Source of the DNA: Saprospiraceae bacterium
GTDB taxonomy: Bacteria; Bacteroidota; Bacteroidia; Chitinophagales; Saprospiraceae
Direction of reading: 5' to 3'
Assembly (NCBI GenBank): GCA_020628145.1
Contig: JAHDFN010000010.1
Location: forward strand, 1 to 36,773
DNA: 36,773 nt
Shown in pieces: positions 24,599 to 33,691 of the stretch; the stretch's first letter is position 1; each line of letters begins with the position of its first letter. Under the pieces are notes generated by a model. The model had not been told where the DNA came from. It made no database searches and was given only the letters and a program-made list of their open reading frames with translations. Both the position numbers and the translations under genes were made by a program.

Positions 24599-25318
24599 AT
24601 GCCCAAGTATCTAAATGGTCATATTATCGGTATAGAAAACGAGGCTCCTCAGACTAAGCGTTTTTTCGTAAAGGTCGAGGATGTGGAAAAAATAGAATTC
24701 AAGGCAGGGCAATTCGTAACAATGGAATTACCTATTCATGAAAAAAGGCTGAAAAGAATGCGGAGTTATTCTATCGCAAATGCTCCCGACGGAAGTAATA
24801 TTATTGAATTCTGTATCGTTTATTTAAATGGAGGCCTAGCAACAACATTTTTTTTTAAAGACGCAAAAGTAGGAACGGAATTAAAATTCAAATATCCTGC
24901 GGGGGTTTTCACCTTACCCTCCGTAATTGATCATGATTTGGTTTTCATTTGTACAGGCACAGGTGTTGCTCCTTTCAGAAGTATGATACAATATATTTTC
25001 AATAATGATATTCCACATAAAAACATCCACCTGATTTTTGGAACAAGGTATAAAGAAGGGATTCTTTATAAAAAAGAATTCGAAAATCTCACAAAAAAAC
25101 ATCCTGAATTCAAATACACCGTAACACTCTCTCGTGAAGAAGACTGGTCTGGAGAAAAAGGATACGTCCATGCCGTTTATAAAAAAGAGTATGCATCCCC
25201 ACGTTCTGACATCAGGTTCTATCTTTGTGGCTGGAGTATGATGGTTGATGAAGCTGTCGAACACTTAAAAAACATGGGATATGACGACAAACAAATCCGA
25301 CTGGAATTATACGGTTAA
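24599..25318 (+). CDS. FAD-dependent NAD(P)H oxidoreductase (ferredoxin reductase family)
   Basis: A 239-residue flavoprotein with the two-domain ferredoxin-NADP reductase fold. The FAD-binding motif RSYS (residues 55-58, in MRSYSIANAP) lies in the N-terminal barrel. GTGTGVAPFRSMI (about 118-130) is the NAD(P)-binding loop, and YLCGWSMMVDEAVEHLKNMG is the usual CG-x-x-x-M/V-D helix near the C-terminus. It has no iron-sulfur domain, so an external electron acceptor such as ferredoxin, flavodoxin or a direct substrate is expected. The spacing of 3 bases from the GHMP kinase gene shows operon membership. A role in supplying electrons to FMN-dependent IPP isomerase is possible but only a guess. 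Confidence 0.88.
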   Translation: MPKYLNGHIIGIENEAPQTKRFFVKVEDVEKIEFKAGQFVTMELPIHEKRLKRMRSYSIANAPDGSNIIEFCIVYLNGGLATTFFFKDAKVGTELKFKYPAGVFTLPSVIDHDLVFICTGTGVAPFRSMIQYIFNNDIPHKNIHLIFGTRYKEGILYKKEFENLTKKHPEFKYTVTLSREEDWSGEKGYVHAVYKKEYASPRSDIRFYLCGWSMMVDEAVEHLKNMGYDDKQIRLELYG

Positions 25319-25339
25319 ACATATAGTTGTTTTATTTTA

Positions 25340-25855
25340 ATGGCCGAAAGAAAAAAATTATATCGAAGTAAAATAAGTGAAACAGCGTTCAGAGAAAAAC
25401 TGACTTTTCTGATAGATGAGCAATCACAAGACAGGCTAAAGGGGCATGTGAAAAAATTCAATCCGCACCGTAGAGAAAAAATATTCGGAAGAATAGAAGA
25501 AGACAAATTCTGGATCTGGAAACACGGCTTATTATCCGGTGGAATTTTCTATCCTATTTTTTATGGTGAAATCATAAACAGGGATAACGGCCTCACGATA
25601 CAGATGAATTCAAAACCTAATTCCCTCGGAGGGATATTTTTTATTTTTATTTCCTTTTTGATAATCATAGGAGTTGCAATATGGCTCATTTATTTCAAGG
25701 AATTCGATTCCCGAAATGAAAAAATATTCTACCTCGCCTTAGCGATTATTATTTTTTTAGTCGTCCAAGCCATTCCAAACCTGACACACACATTAGGGAA
25801 GAGGGAATTCAGAAAATACTTGGAAGAAGAATTGAAAATGGAAAGGATTAACTGA
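25340..25855 (+). CDS. Two-TM membrane protein of unknown function
   Basis: A 171-residue protein. The first half is basic and soluble (residues 1-90, with GRIEEDKFWIWKHG and YPIFYGEI blocks). Two hydrophobic helices follow, LGGIFFIFISFLIIIGVAIWLIYF (about 95-118) and IFYLALAIIIFLVVQAIP (about 128-146), then a charged C-terminus. No motif is recognised. It could be a PH-like or DUF-type membrane protein. It lies 21 bases after the oxidoreductase gene and ends the mevalonate-linked operon, just ahead of a strong terminator. Confidence 0.75.
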   Translation: MAERKKLYRSKISETAFREKLTFLIDEQSQDRLKGHVKKFNPHRREKIFGRIEEDKFWIWKHGLLSGGIFYPIFYGEIINRDNGLTIQMNSKPNSLGGIFFIFISFLIIIGVAIWLIYFKEFDSRNEKIFYLALAIIIFLVVQAIPNLTHTLGKREFRKYLEEELKMERIN

Positions 25856-25880
25856 TGGCTATTCAAATTAACCCCTAGCA

Positions 25881-25911
25881 AAAAATGAAGGTGTAAACAC
25901 CTTCATTTTTT
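25881..25911. terminator. Bidirectional intrinsic terminator
   Basis: A perfect 14-bp inverted repeat: AAAAATGAAGGTGT (25881-25894), loop of 2 bases, ACACCTTCATTTTT (25897-25910). The A-run and T-run on either side serve both the operon ending at 25855 (+) and menB ending at 25923 (-). Confidence 0.92.
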
Positions 25912-25922
25912 CATCCAAATAC

Positions 25923-26762
25923 TTACGGGAATTTCGGAAACTTTTCCCAATTCGGTTTTCTTTTTTCCAAAAATGCATTCCGCCCTTCTTCCGCTTCATC
26001 TGTCATATATCCTAGGCGGGTCGCTTCTCCTGCAAAAATTTGCTGCCCCACCAAACCATCATCAATAAGATTGAAAGCGAACTTCAACATTTTAATCGCT
26101 GTCGGACTTTTACCTAAGATTTCCTGCCCCCAATTAAAAGCTTCTTCTTCCAATTTTTCATGCGGAACAACAGCATTGACCATACCCATCTCGAAGGCCT
26201 CCTGTGCAGAATAATTCCGCCCTAAGAAGAAAATCTCCCGAGCCCTTTTCTGCCCTACCTGCCTCGCTAAATAAGCAGAACCATATCCGGCATCGTAACT
26301 TGCCACATCCGCATCCGTCTGTTTGAAAACAGCATGTTCCTTGCTTGCCAAAGTCATATCACAAACCACATGAAGACTATGGCCTCCACCAACTGCCCAA
26401 CCGGGAACAACACAAATGACAACCTTATTCATAAAGCGGATAAGTCGCTGAACTTCCAGAATATTCAAGCGACCGATACCGTCACCTCCTTCATAGCCCC
26501 TTTTGCCCCGCACTCTTTGATCCCCTCCGGAGCAAAAAGCATACACCCCGTCCTTGGGTGAAGGCCCCTCTCCCGACAAAAGGATAACTCCGATATTCCG
26601 ATCCTGATGAGCGTCATGGAATGCATCCAATAATTCGCCAACGGTTTTGGGTCTAAATGCATTTCTAACTTCAGGGCGATTGAAAGCAATTCTTGCAACT
26701 CCTTTGCATTTTTTATAGGTAATATCTTCGTATTCCTTTGCTATCTGCCAATTGATTTCCAT
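25923..26762 (-). CDS. menB: 1,4-dihydroxy-2-naphthoyl-CoA synthase
   Basis: A 279-residue crotonase-fold enzyme that cyclises O-succinylbenzoyl-CoA in menaquinone synthesis. Landmarks are FNRPEVRNAFRPKTV, GVYAFCSGGDQRVRG, VPGWAVGGGHSLHVVCDMTLAS (oxyanion hole) and the C-terminal EEGRNAFLEKRKPNWEKFP. The segment FKQTDADVASYDAGYGS carries Asp150 where E. coli MenB has Gly. This is the type II pattern, in which the Asp carboxylate replaces the bicarbonate cofactor of type I enzymes. It is the last gene of the menF-menD-menB run, 12 bases after menD. Confidence 0.96.
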   Translation of the reverse strand: MEINWQIAKEYEDITYKKCKGVARIAFNRPEVRNAFRPKTVGELLDAFHDAHQDRNIGVILLSGEGPSPKDGVYAFCSGGDQRVRGKRGYEGGDGIGRLNILEVQRLIRFMNKVVICVVPGWAVGGGHSLHVVCDMTLASKEHAVFKQTDADVASYDAGYGSAYLARQVGQKRAREIFFLGRNYSAQEAFEMGMVNAVVPHEKLEEEAFNWGQEILGKSPTAIKMLKFAFNLIDDGLVGQQIFAGEATRLGYMTDEAEEGRNAFLEKRKPNWEKFPKFP

Positions 26763-26774
26763 TAATCTTCAATT

Positions 26775-28466
26775 TTATTTCGTTTTCAATAAATGACGGT
26801 ATCTATCAAATACAACGTCGTTATGTTCCCGAGGTGTTTTGATTTCCAAAACCGCAGGCCGATTTCCTTTTTGAGGAGCATAAAAATCCGGTAGGATTTT
26901 TTCCAATGATTCGGAATCGGATGCAAAATAATAATGTATTCCGAAAGTATTACAAATACCCTCGGCCCGAAAATCATGACGGGTTTCAAAAAATTGTTCG
27001 AATTGTTTTGTCGAAGGTGGTCCGGGTATCAAACTGAAAATACTCCCTCCTTCATTATTAATGAGAATAACCCTGAGGTTCCCACTTAAATGATGATTCC
27101 AGAAAGCATTCGAATCGTAAAAAAAAGCAATATCACCCGTAATGAGAATCGTCGGCCTTTGATTAACCAATGACGCACCAACAGCCGTAGAAGTACTACC
27201 ATCAATTCCACTTACGCCCCGATTACCATTGTATAAAACATCTCCCCTCAACGGGAACAATTGAATATATCTTACCGGGGAGGAATTCCCCATTTGCAAA
27301 TTGGCATTAAGAGGAAGTGACGGTAATATTTTTGAAAATGCAACCAAATCCGACCACGGACAATTCTTCAGAAAATCATTTAATATTTTTTTTCTGCGAA
27401 AATTCATCTCATGCCAAAGATCAATATATTCTCTTTTAGAATTTATTTTTAATCGGGCAATTAAATTTTCAAAAAAATATTCGGGAGAAATATTGATGGT
27501 TCGGGTCAACGATTGAAAAACATCCTGCACAGGTTTTCCTTCACCAATATGCCAATGCTCACGGGGTGGTTTTTCCCTTAACCATAATTTTATTTTTTTA
27601 GAAATAAAAGAATGCCCTATCGTCAACAATAAATCGGGGCGTGATTTTTCTTTATCGAACTGATGGAATAACGAATCCGTTAAGGTAATAATTTTGTCGC
27701 CTGTAATATTGGATGTCGATTCGGCAAGGATTACCGCCTTATCGGAAATATTGTCCAAAGCATTTTTTAATGCTTCATTTCTAGCGGGAGAAAGGCCACA
27801 AAGAATAATTATCTTATCTGTCTTATTTATTTTTTCAGCAAGAACATCCCATTCTTTTTCAGGAATTGATTTTTCAAGAATTGTCGAAGTAATTATTTTA
27901 GGAAGAGGAACACTCCCATATTCTCCCCTTTGATACAATGGTTCCCTAAACGGCATATTGATATGGACGGGGCCACTTTGTTCCAATGATTGATTAATCG
28001 CTTCATTAATCATCCTATCATTACTTTTCACAAAGTCCGAATCCTTTAAATCCAAATGCAGATGATAGCTTCCCAAAATAAAATCACGGTAAATATTTTT
28101 CTGCGGAATGGATTGCCCTTCCCCCTGATTGATCCATTCTTCAGGTCTATCCGCAGTAATGACAATCATCGGAATTTTTTGGTAGAACGCTTCACTTACA
28201 GCAGGAGCATAATTAAGGGAAGCACTTCCCGAAGTGCAGCAAATAATCGCCGGCTTTCCCGTTTGTTGGGCAATACCCAAGGCAACAAATGCGGCACACC
28301 TTTCATCCGGAATACTTAGACAATTAAATGTTCCATATTCATTAAATGTTATGGTAAGAGGTGCATTCCTCGACCCGGGAGAAAGGATGACATATTCTAT
28401 GCCTTTGGCCGCACAGATTTCTATTAAATTCCTTACGGAATGTTTATCTGACAAGTTCAGATCCAC
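26775..28466 (-). CDS. menD: SEPHCHC synthase (MenD)
   Basis: A 563-residue thiamine-diphosphate enzyme that joins 2-oxoglutarate and isochorismate to 2-succinyl-5-enolpyruvyl-6-hydroxy-3-cyclohexene-1-carboxylate. The N-terminal pyrimidine-binding domain has LSPGSRNAPLTI and CCTSGSASLNYAPAVSEAF. The C-terminal domain has NRGVSGIDGSTSTAVGASL and ITGDIAFFYDSNAFWN, the GD-x(n)-N diphosphate/Mg motif. Length is normal. Its start overlaps the end of menF by 23 bases (28444-28466), consistent with translational coupling. It needs ThDP, the product of the ThiL encoded at 837-1874. Confidence 0.96.
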   Translation of the reverse strand: MDLNLSDKHSVRNLIEICAAKGIEYVILSPGSRNAPLTITFNEYGTFNCLSIPDERCAAFVALGIAQQTGKPAIICCTSGSASLNYAPAVSEAFYQKIPMIVITADRPEEWINQGEGQSIPQKNIYRDFILGSYHLHLDLKDSDFVKSNDRMINEAINQSLEQSGPVHINMPFREPLYQRGEYGSVPLPKIITSTILEKSIPEKEWDVLAEKINKTDKIIILCGLSPARNEALKNALDNISDKAVILAESTSNITGDKIITLTDSLFHQFDKEKSRPDLLLTIGHSFISKKIKLWLREKPPREHWHIGEGKPVQDVFQSLTRTINISPEYFFENLIARLKINSKREYIDLWHEMNFRRKKILNDFLKNCPWSDLVAFSKILPSLPLNANLQMGNSSPVRYIQLFPLRGDVLYNGNRGVSGIDGSTSTAVGASLVNQRPTILITGDIAFFYDSNAFWNHHLSGNLRVILINNEGGSIFSLIPGPPSTKQFEQFFETRHDFRAEGICNTFGIHYYFASDSESLEKILPDFYAPQKGNRPAVLEIKTPREHNDVVFDRYRHLLKTK

Positions 28467-29484
28467 AATATACTAATTCGATGATGTCAGATAGCGTTCG
28501 GGATTTCCAACGGGTTTCCTCCAATTCTTTTTCCGGTTCCGAATCCCGGGTAATCCCTCCTCCGACGTACAATGCAAATTGGTTTTCAAAAACCTGCATA
28601 CAACGCAGATTGACAAAAAGATTGGTTTGTCCATGTAAATTGACAGGGCCTAGGAATCCGCAATAATATCCTCGCTGATGTGGTTCATTTTCCAAAATGA
28701 AATTCCATGCTTCGACTTTAGGTAAACCACAAATGGCCGGGGTAGGATGGATATCCATTGCCACATCCTTCCAATGGCTTTCCATAGGAAAACGGAAACG
28801 GGTCTTCAGATGCATCACATGCCCTGCATTGACCGTGAACGGGCCATTTTTATGAAAACTTTTTTTCCTTTTTATCAATACATCCGCAATATAACTTTCA
28901 ACCATTTGCTGCTCTATGATTTCTTTGCGGGTCCAATCCTCCGAGCTGCTCAGGGGACGGGTGCCGGCAAGGGCCACCGTTTCTCCTATGCCATTGTTTT
29001 CCGTAAGAAGGACTTCAGGAGTAGCCCCCATCCAACAACCGATACCGGGCACATTAACCAAATAAACGAAAGCAAATGGATATTTTTTCTTGAGTTCTAT
29101 GTATAACGGATATAAATCGCCCGTAGGCATTTCTTTTTGTATGACCCTGGAACAAATCGCTTTATGGAAACAGTTGGATTTGATCTTATCTACATACTTT
29201 TCCAAAAGCGGAATATAATCTCCTTCTGCAATGAACACAGGATTGCCATTATGATAACTCTTGAAAGAGAATTCGGCATTAAAAGTGATTTTTTCGGGAA
29301 TAAAAGCCAATGCAGGATATTCTTCCGATTCCATGAAAGGATGGAATACGAAAGCTGATTCGTTGGTATCTAAATTTTCCAAACGGATAGTTTGATTACC
29401 CTTCGGCCTGATGAGATAATGATTATCCTCATTAGGTAGCCGATATACGGCAAAAGCATCTTCTATCCCTAGTTCATGTCTCAT
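28444..29484 (-). CDS. menF: Isochorismate synthase
   Basis: A 346-residue chorismate-utilising enzyme converting chorismate to isochorismate, the entry step of menaquinone synthesis. Family landmarks are KAICSRVIQKE, LVNVPGIGCWMGATPEVLL, ALAGTRPLSS, EQQMVESYIADVL, HPTPAICGLPK and RGYYCGFLGPV, including the metal-binding glutamates. It is shorter at the N-terminus than E. coli MenF, as is usual for Bacteroidota. It is the first gene of the men run with a matching promoter just upstream. menC, menE, menA and menH are not in the window. Confidence 0.93.
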   Translation of the reverse strand: MRHELGIEDAFAVYRLPNEDNHYLIRPKGNQTIRLENLDTNESAFVFHPFMESEEYPALAFIPEKITFNAEFSFKSYHNGNPVFIAEGDYIPLLEKYVDKIKSNCFHKAICSRVIQKEMPTGDLYPLYIELKKKYPFAFVYLVNVPGIGCWMGATPEVLLTENNGIGETVALAGTRPLSSSEDWTRKEIIEQQMVESYIADVLIKRKKSFHKNGPFTVNAGHVMHLKTRFRFPMESHWKDVAMDIHPTPAICGLPKVEAWNFILENEPHQRGYYCGFLGPVNLHGQTNLFVNLRCMQVFENQFALYVGGGITRDSEPEKELEETRWKSRTLSDIIELVYCGSELVR

Positions 29485-29520
29485 AAGAAACGGCTATTTA
29501 ACCAATTCCATATACAATGA

Positions 29521-29551
29521 CAAATATAAGGGGCAAAATTCAAACTTTCAA
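29521..29551 (-). promoter_or_regulatory. Bacteroidota-type promoter of menF-menD-menB
   Basis: On the minus strand TTG (29551-29549), 20 bases, TATATTTG (29528-29521): a full match to TTG-N(17-23)-TAnnTTTG. Start predicted near 29514, giving a leader of about 30 bases before the menF ATG at 29484. Confidence 0.65.
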
Positions 29552-29581
29552 TATTTTTTGAAAATATTATATAAAAAATAT

Positions 29582-30124
29582 TTAAAAGAGGGGGCGACTA
29601 TCTCCCACCAAAGCATTTACTATTTCCACAATGGCTTTTGTGTCTTTTTTTTCCAAATGTCTGATCTTCATAAAGATGGTATTTTCCCGTAGCCCCCATC
29701 TTTCGAATAAAAACGAACTTGCCAACCTTTTATCCATTTTCCCAGCAAGGTTTGTTCCTCTGGTGGTATTTTCAGGAAAAGGTACATCCCACTCTCTTTT
29801 TCCCAACCGATCCAAACATTCCTCAAGTCCCACGCTCAACACAATGACGATGAGTTCGCCTTCGTATTTCATCATCCTTCTAAAAACAGAACTCCCCAAT
29901 CTTCCGAAACCGGAACATTCTATAATCTGGCAAGGAGAATTTTCATGGGAAATTTTTTTCACGAACGCACTTTTGGCCAAAGCATCCCCCTTCAAGGTAC
30001 CGTCACTCAAAGATCTTCTGAAATCGTCCACAGCGATATAATCCCATTCCGGAAAATGGTTGGATAATGCTTTACAACAGGTCGTTTTCCCCGAACCGAT
30101 ATTACCTAAAACAAGGATTTTCAT
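29582..30124 (-). CDS. P-loop NTPase, nucleotide/shikimate-kinase-like
   Basis: A 180-residue P-loop protein. The Walker A motif GNIGSGKTT spans residues 7-15. VDDFRRS (about 37-43) follows as in adenylate/shikimate/gluconate-kinase-like AAA_18-type proteins, CQIIECSGFG (about 64-73) resembles a Walker B strand, and a basic lid region (about 104-135: RLGKREWDVPFPENTTRG) follows. The substrate is not evident. It is a single gene 97 bases before the menF start, with its own upstream gap of 241 bases. Confidence 0.75.
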   Translation of the reverse strand: MKILVLGNIGSGKTTCCKALSNHFPEWDYIAVDDFRRSLSDGTLKGDALAKSAFVKKISHENSPCQIIECSGFGRLGSSVFRRMMKYEGELIVIVLSVGLEECLDRLGKREWDVPFPENTTRGTNLAGKMDKRLASSFLFERWGLRENTIFMKIRHLEKKDTKAIVEIVNALVGDSRPLF

Positions 30125-30202
30125 AGTTGGTTTATCATCCCATATCGATGTTCGATATTGGTAGTGTATGCTTTATATATAAATGTAAAAAGGAATGGGT
30201 AA

Positions 30203-30237
30203 TAAAAAAGAGAGAGAATCTTTTTCAAGATTCTCTC
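30203..30237 (-). terminator. Intrinsic terminator of the LamG/T9SS-cargo gene
   Basis: GAGAGAATCTT (30212-30222), 4-base loop, AAGATTCTCTC (30227-30237) is a perfect 11-bp stem. The A-run at 30203-30209 becomes the U-tract on the minus strand, after the gene ending at 30366. Confidence 0.85.
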
Positions 30238-30365
30238 ATAAGTAAAAAACCCAAATGAATCACCCTTAAATAAAACTGATGGATTGTTGACAACAACAAC
30301 CCTTTGATACTACTAATATATGTTTTTTTTTAAAATTAACAAAATCGGAATATAAAATAACCGGA

Positions 30366-31610
30366 TTACCTGATAAGGGTTATACTCCCAAATTGCTTAC
30401 GTTCACTACCATTACAGATGTATTTCATTTTGTAAAGAAATACTCCGGGGTTGAGCATCTTACCCCCAAGCGAACCATCCCATTGGTCAAACGGGCTATC
30501 TGTATGGAATACCCGACCACCCCAACGATCATAAATTTCAAACGAAATGAGTTCTTCCATCGCAAATGGATTACTGACCCCTACCGTTTCATTGGATGCA
30601 GGGCCTGTTCCATTCGGCGTAAAGGCTCTGGGAACGAAAACCTTTTCACAATCCAGTGAAGCAGGATCTATGACCGTAACAACTATCGAATCCCTTGCTC
30701 TACAACCATTATCATCAATCATTTCCAAAGTATATGTCGTCGATAAGGTAGGGGATAAGGTAGGGGTTCCCGAACTGGGGTCATCTACTCCGTCAGTCGG
30801 CGTCCATGAAAAATTGGTAACACAGGTATTTGGAAGAAAAACATCCAAGGTTTGACCTAAGTATAATAAGGTATCCCTATTCCCAATTCGATCCGGTGCG
30901 AAGTATAATTGCTCTACTTCGTCTTCTAATAAATCCCGGCTATATACAATCAATTCATCGATATAACCTTTGAAGCGATTGACATTAGACCCTACACAAG
31001 GGCTATCCGCCAATGCCAAAACAGCATTGTTTTCCAAGTCTATTCTAGAAATAGCAGTTCCCACCGCTTCTTCTATTCCATTCAAATAAAGCCTGGTTCT
31101 CCCTGCTTTCCGTACAATCACTACATGATGCCAACAATTATCAAAATTAAGATTACCGATGGCTGATGAATTCTTATCAAAATCTTCACTCAGGTCGGCA
31201 GAAAGAGTACCGAAATTGGGACGGTAATCCACACTGAAGGAATTGTCCGGCCCACAATCTTCCCTTTTGGAAAGGATGTCCTGCGGAAGCGGAGATCCAA
31301 ACGGTTTGAAATAAAAGCTCACTGTAAAATTATCCGTTCCAAAGTAATTGTTAACCAAACCGAGAAAAAGGATATGATCATTCAAACCATCAAATTCCAA
31401 TGCATTACCCGAAACACCGCAAACACAATCCGGCGTACCGACGATAACTCCGTCCGAGCCATTACCCGAATCGTCAAAGGCATCACAATTATCAAAAGAA
31501 TAATAGGCAATCAATCCGTCCGTCACGGGTGGTTGTGTCCAACCCTGCGAATAGCAAACCCACAACAGGAAAAATGTCAGTATTGTCTTATTGTTCATTC
31601 TTGTATTCAT
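30366..31610 (-). CDS. Secreted LamG-domain protein with T9SS type B sorting domain
   Basis: About 414 residues from the ATG at 31610. A nearby ATG at 31598 is also possible, and one at 31634 would overlap the previous gene. Signal peptide NNKTILTFFLLWVCYSQGWTQ. A concanavalin-A-like LamG domain follows (about 30-235: GLIAYYSFDNCDAFDDSGNG, ALEFDGLNDHI, FTVSFYFKP, WHHVVIVRKAGRTRLYLNG, GYIDELIVYSRDLLEDEVEQLY). Next is a short PKD/Ig-like stretch (FSWTPTDGVDDPSSG, YTLEMIDDNGC). The gliding-motility-type C-terminal domain starts with FVPRAFTPNG and runs through YDRWGGRVF and WDG to the C-terminal GSITLIR. That domain marks it as cargo of the T9SS, placed on the cell surface. Carbohydrate or protein binding is likely for the LamG part. 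Confidence 0.88.
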   Translation of the reverse strand: MNTRMNNKTILTFFLLWVCYSQGWTQPPVTDGLIAYYSFDNCDAFDDSGNGSDGVIVGTPDCVCGVSGNALEFDGLNDHILFLGLVNNYFGTDNFTVSFYFKPFGSPLPQDILSKREDCGPDNSFSVDYRPNFGTLSADLSEDFDKNSSAIGNLNFDNCWHHVVIVRKAGRTRLYLNGIEEAVGTAISRIDLENNAVLALADSPCVGSNVNRFKGYIDELIVYSRDLLEDEVEQLYFAPDRIGNRDTLLYLGQTLDVFLPNTCVTNFSWTPTDGVDDPSSGTPTLSPTLSTTYTLEMIDDNGCRARDSIVVTVIDPASLDCEKVFVPRAFTPNGTGPASNETVGVSNPFAMEELISFEIYDRWGGRVFHTDSPFDQWDGSLGGKMLNPGVFLYKMKYICNGSERKQFGSITLIR

Positions 31611-31620
31611 TAGCATCTTG

Positions 31621-31935
31621 TCACATTCCTCCAAAAAGATTCCCTAATCCGGGAGGGAGCAAATCGTTGACCATTTTCTGTGATTCTTCGGCTTCTTTTT
31701 CCGCCGCCTTATCCAGTGCTCGATTGAGTACCGTCAAAAGAAGATCTTCTAATTCTTCATTATCCCCCGAAGACATCTTATCAGGATTAATCGAAATATT
31801 GAGGATCTGCCTATTGGCATTAACCGTCACGGAAACGGCACCACCTGAAATAGTATCCTGTATCTCCATCTTAGAGAGTTTTTCATGGATTTCGGCTTTC
31901 TTGGATTCCATGTTCCCCATCAAATCTCCGAACAT
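31621..31935 (-). CDS. ybaB: YbaB/EbfC nucleoid-associated protein
   Basis: A 104-residue small DNA-binding dimer of the YbaB/EbfC family, which coats and shapes the nucleoid. The helix-strand-helix layout is visible: a charged N-terminal helix, GAVSVTVNANRQILNISINPD in the strands, then EELEDLLLTVLNRALDKAAEKEAEESQKMVNDL. The C-terminus PPGLGNLFGGM is typical. In many bacteria ybaB follows dnaX and precedes recR, but here it stands between porX and a cargo gene. A TAttTTTG element on the minus strand (31992-31985) just after the PorX stop could drive it. Confidence 0.92.
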   Translation of the reverse strand: MFGDLMGNMESKKAEIHEKLSKMEIQDTISGGAVSVTVNANRQILNISINPDKMSSGDNEELEDLLLTVLNRALDKAAEKEAEESQKMVNDLLPPGLGNLFGGM

Positions 31936-31989
31936 AATTCTTTTGTTTTACATATATCAAGAAAACAACATACAAACTAAGTACCAAAT

Positions 31990-33552
31990 TTACTTGGGAC
32001 TCAACTTTATAAAAGGACAAATGATTTCTTCTAATGAAATCCCACCATGTTGGAAGGTGTCCCGGTAATAATTATTATAATAATTATAGTTATTAGGATA
32101 GAGGAAAAACTTATCCTCTTTGGCAAAAATAAATCTTGAACTCACATTTGGACTGGGAAGCAAAGCTTCCTTCGGATTCTTTATTGCCAACACATCCTTA
32201 TTTTCATATTTGAGGTTCTTCCCTACTTTATACCTTAGATTGGTCGTTGTCTCCCTATCTCCCACCACTTTTGACGGCTGCTTGACCCTTATTGTACCAT
32301 GATCGGTTGTAATAATGAGTTTTATATTCTTTCTTGATATTTCTTTGAGTGCTTCCCATAGAGGGGAATGCAAGAACCATGAACGGGTCAAGGAGCGGTA
32401 AGCTCTCTCGTCTCCGGCCAACTGCTTCAGAACTTCCATCTCAGTACGGGCATGGGACAACATATCTATAAAATTATAAACGATGACACTAAGGTCATTG
32501 TTGAGGCTATTGTGGATATTATCCCTCAAGGTCGTGGCATGTGTAGAATTGACGACCTTCGTATAATCAAACTTAGGGGCATTGCGAAAAGTCCTTCTCA
32601 ACTGTTCTCGAAGCAAATCCTCTTCATGAAGGTTCTTACCTCCTTTCTCATTATCATTTTTCCACCAATCGGGATAATATTCCTCAATCTCAGAAGGCAT
32701 TAATCCAGAAAAAATCGCATTCCGACTGTATTGAGTAGCCGTTGGCAAAATAGAAAAGAAGAAATTTTCCTCATCCACCCTGTAATATTCGGAGATAATG
32801 GGTTCAATCACCTTCCATTGATCGTACCTGAGATTATCTAACAAAAGGAAAATAGTAGGGGTTTCTTCATTGATATCCTCAAATACCTTCTCCCTCATTA
32901 GATTATGGGAAAATACAGGAGCCCGGTCGGTCTCGTCATACAACCAATCCACATAGCTTTTTTCTATGAATTTAGAAAATTCGATGTTGGCTTCACTTTT
33001 TTGCATCGAAAGGATATTGGCCATTTCCGAAGTATCCGAATTATCGATTTTGATTTCCCAATTGATAATCTTCTTATATATATCTGCCCATTCCAGATAA
33101 TTCAATCCGCTATTGATCTTTGAGAAAATTTCCCCGAACTGTTCCCTATAATCCGATGAGGTTTTTTCTTTGACCAACTCCTTCTTATCTATAATCTTCT
33201 TGAGGGTTAGCAATATCTGGTTGGGATTGACCGGCTTAATCAGATAATCCGTAATCTGGGCGCCGATAGCCTCTTCCATCACATTTTCCGCCTCGTTTTT
33301 AGTTATCATTACAACCGGCAAATGTGGGTTGATTTGTTTGATCTTGTTCAATGTTTCCAATCCTGTAAGCCCCGGCATGCTTTCATCCAGAAAAACAACA
33401 TCGATATCATTGTATTCCTCACACTCTTCAACCGCATCATGTCCATTGGTAACTGTGATCACGTCATATCCTTTTTTTTCAAGGAACATGACTTGGGGTT
33501 TCAACAAGTCGATTTCATCATCCGCCCAAAGGATCGTTATTTGATTACTCAT
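31990..33552 (-). CDS. porX: T9SS response regulator PorX (REC + PglZ)
   Basis: A 520-residue orphan response regulator. An N-terminal receiver domain (1-120) has the acidic pair Asp11/Asp12, phospho-acceptor Asp56 (VFLDESMPG), Thr84 and Lys107. A helical linker follows. The C-terminal PglZ domain of the alkaline-phosphatase superfamily (about 200-520) has IFLLLDNLRYDQW, TQYSRNAIFSGLMP and the metal-binding TTDHGT. There is no DNA-binding domain. In Porphyromonas gingivalis and flavobacteria PorX pairs with histidine kinase PorY and controls type IX secretion, and its PglZ domain has been shown to act as a zinc phosphodiesterase on oligonucleotides. A TAttTTTG (33652-33645) lies upstream on the minus strand. 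Confidence 0.94.
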   Translation of the reverse strand: MSNQITILWADDEIDLLKPQVMFLEKKGYDVITVTNGHDAVEECEEYNDIDVVFLDESMPGLTGLETLNKIKQINPHLPVVMITKNEAENVMEEAIGAQITDYLIKPVNPNQILLTLKKIIDKKELVKEKTSSDYREQFGEIFSKINSGLNYLEWADIYKKIINWEIKIDNSDTSEMANILSMQKSEANIEFSKFIEKSYVDWLYDETDRAPVFSHNLMREKVFEDINEETPTIFLLLDNLRYDQWKVIEPIISEYYRVDEENFFFSILPTATQYSRNAIFSGLMPSEIEEYYPDWWKNDNEKGGKNLHEEDLLREQLRRTFRNAPKFDYTKVVNSTHATTLRDNIHNSLNNDLSVIVYNFIDMLSHARTEMEVLKQLAGDERAYRSLTRSWFLHSPLWEALKEISRKNIKLIITTDHGTIRVKQPSKVVGDRETTTNLRYKVGKNLKYENKDVLAIKNPKEALLPSPNVSSRFIFAKEDKFFLYPNNYNYYNNYYRDTFQHGGISLEEIICPFIKLSPK

Positions 33553-33691
33553 TATACTGACTTCATTTTATGAATATTACCGACAGAATCGTCCGGCATC
33601 ATAGTATATACGACCAAACACATCGTTTTATGATTGCAAAGGCACAAAAATATTGATAATAGTTCATAATTGCTTCTTCCTTGGCCGTTTT

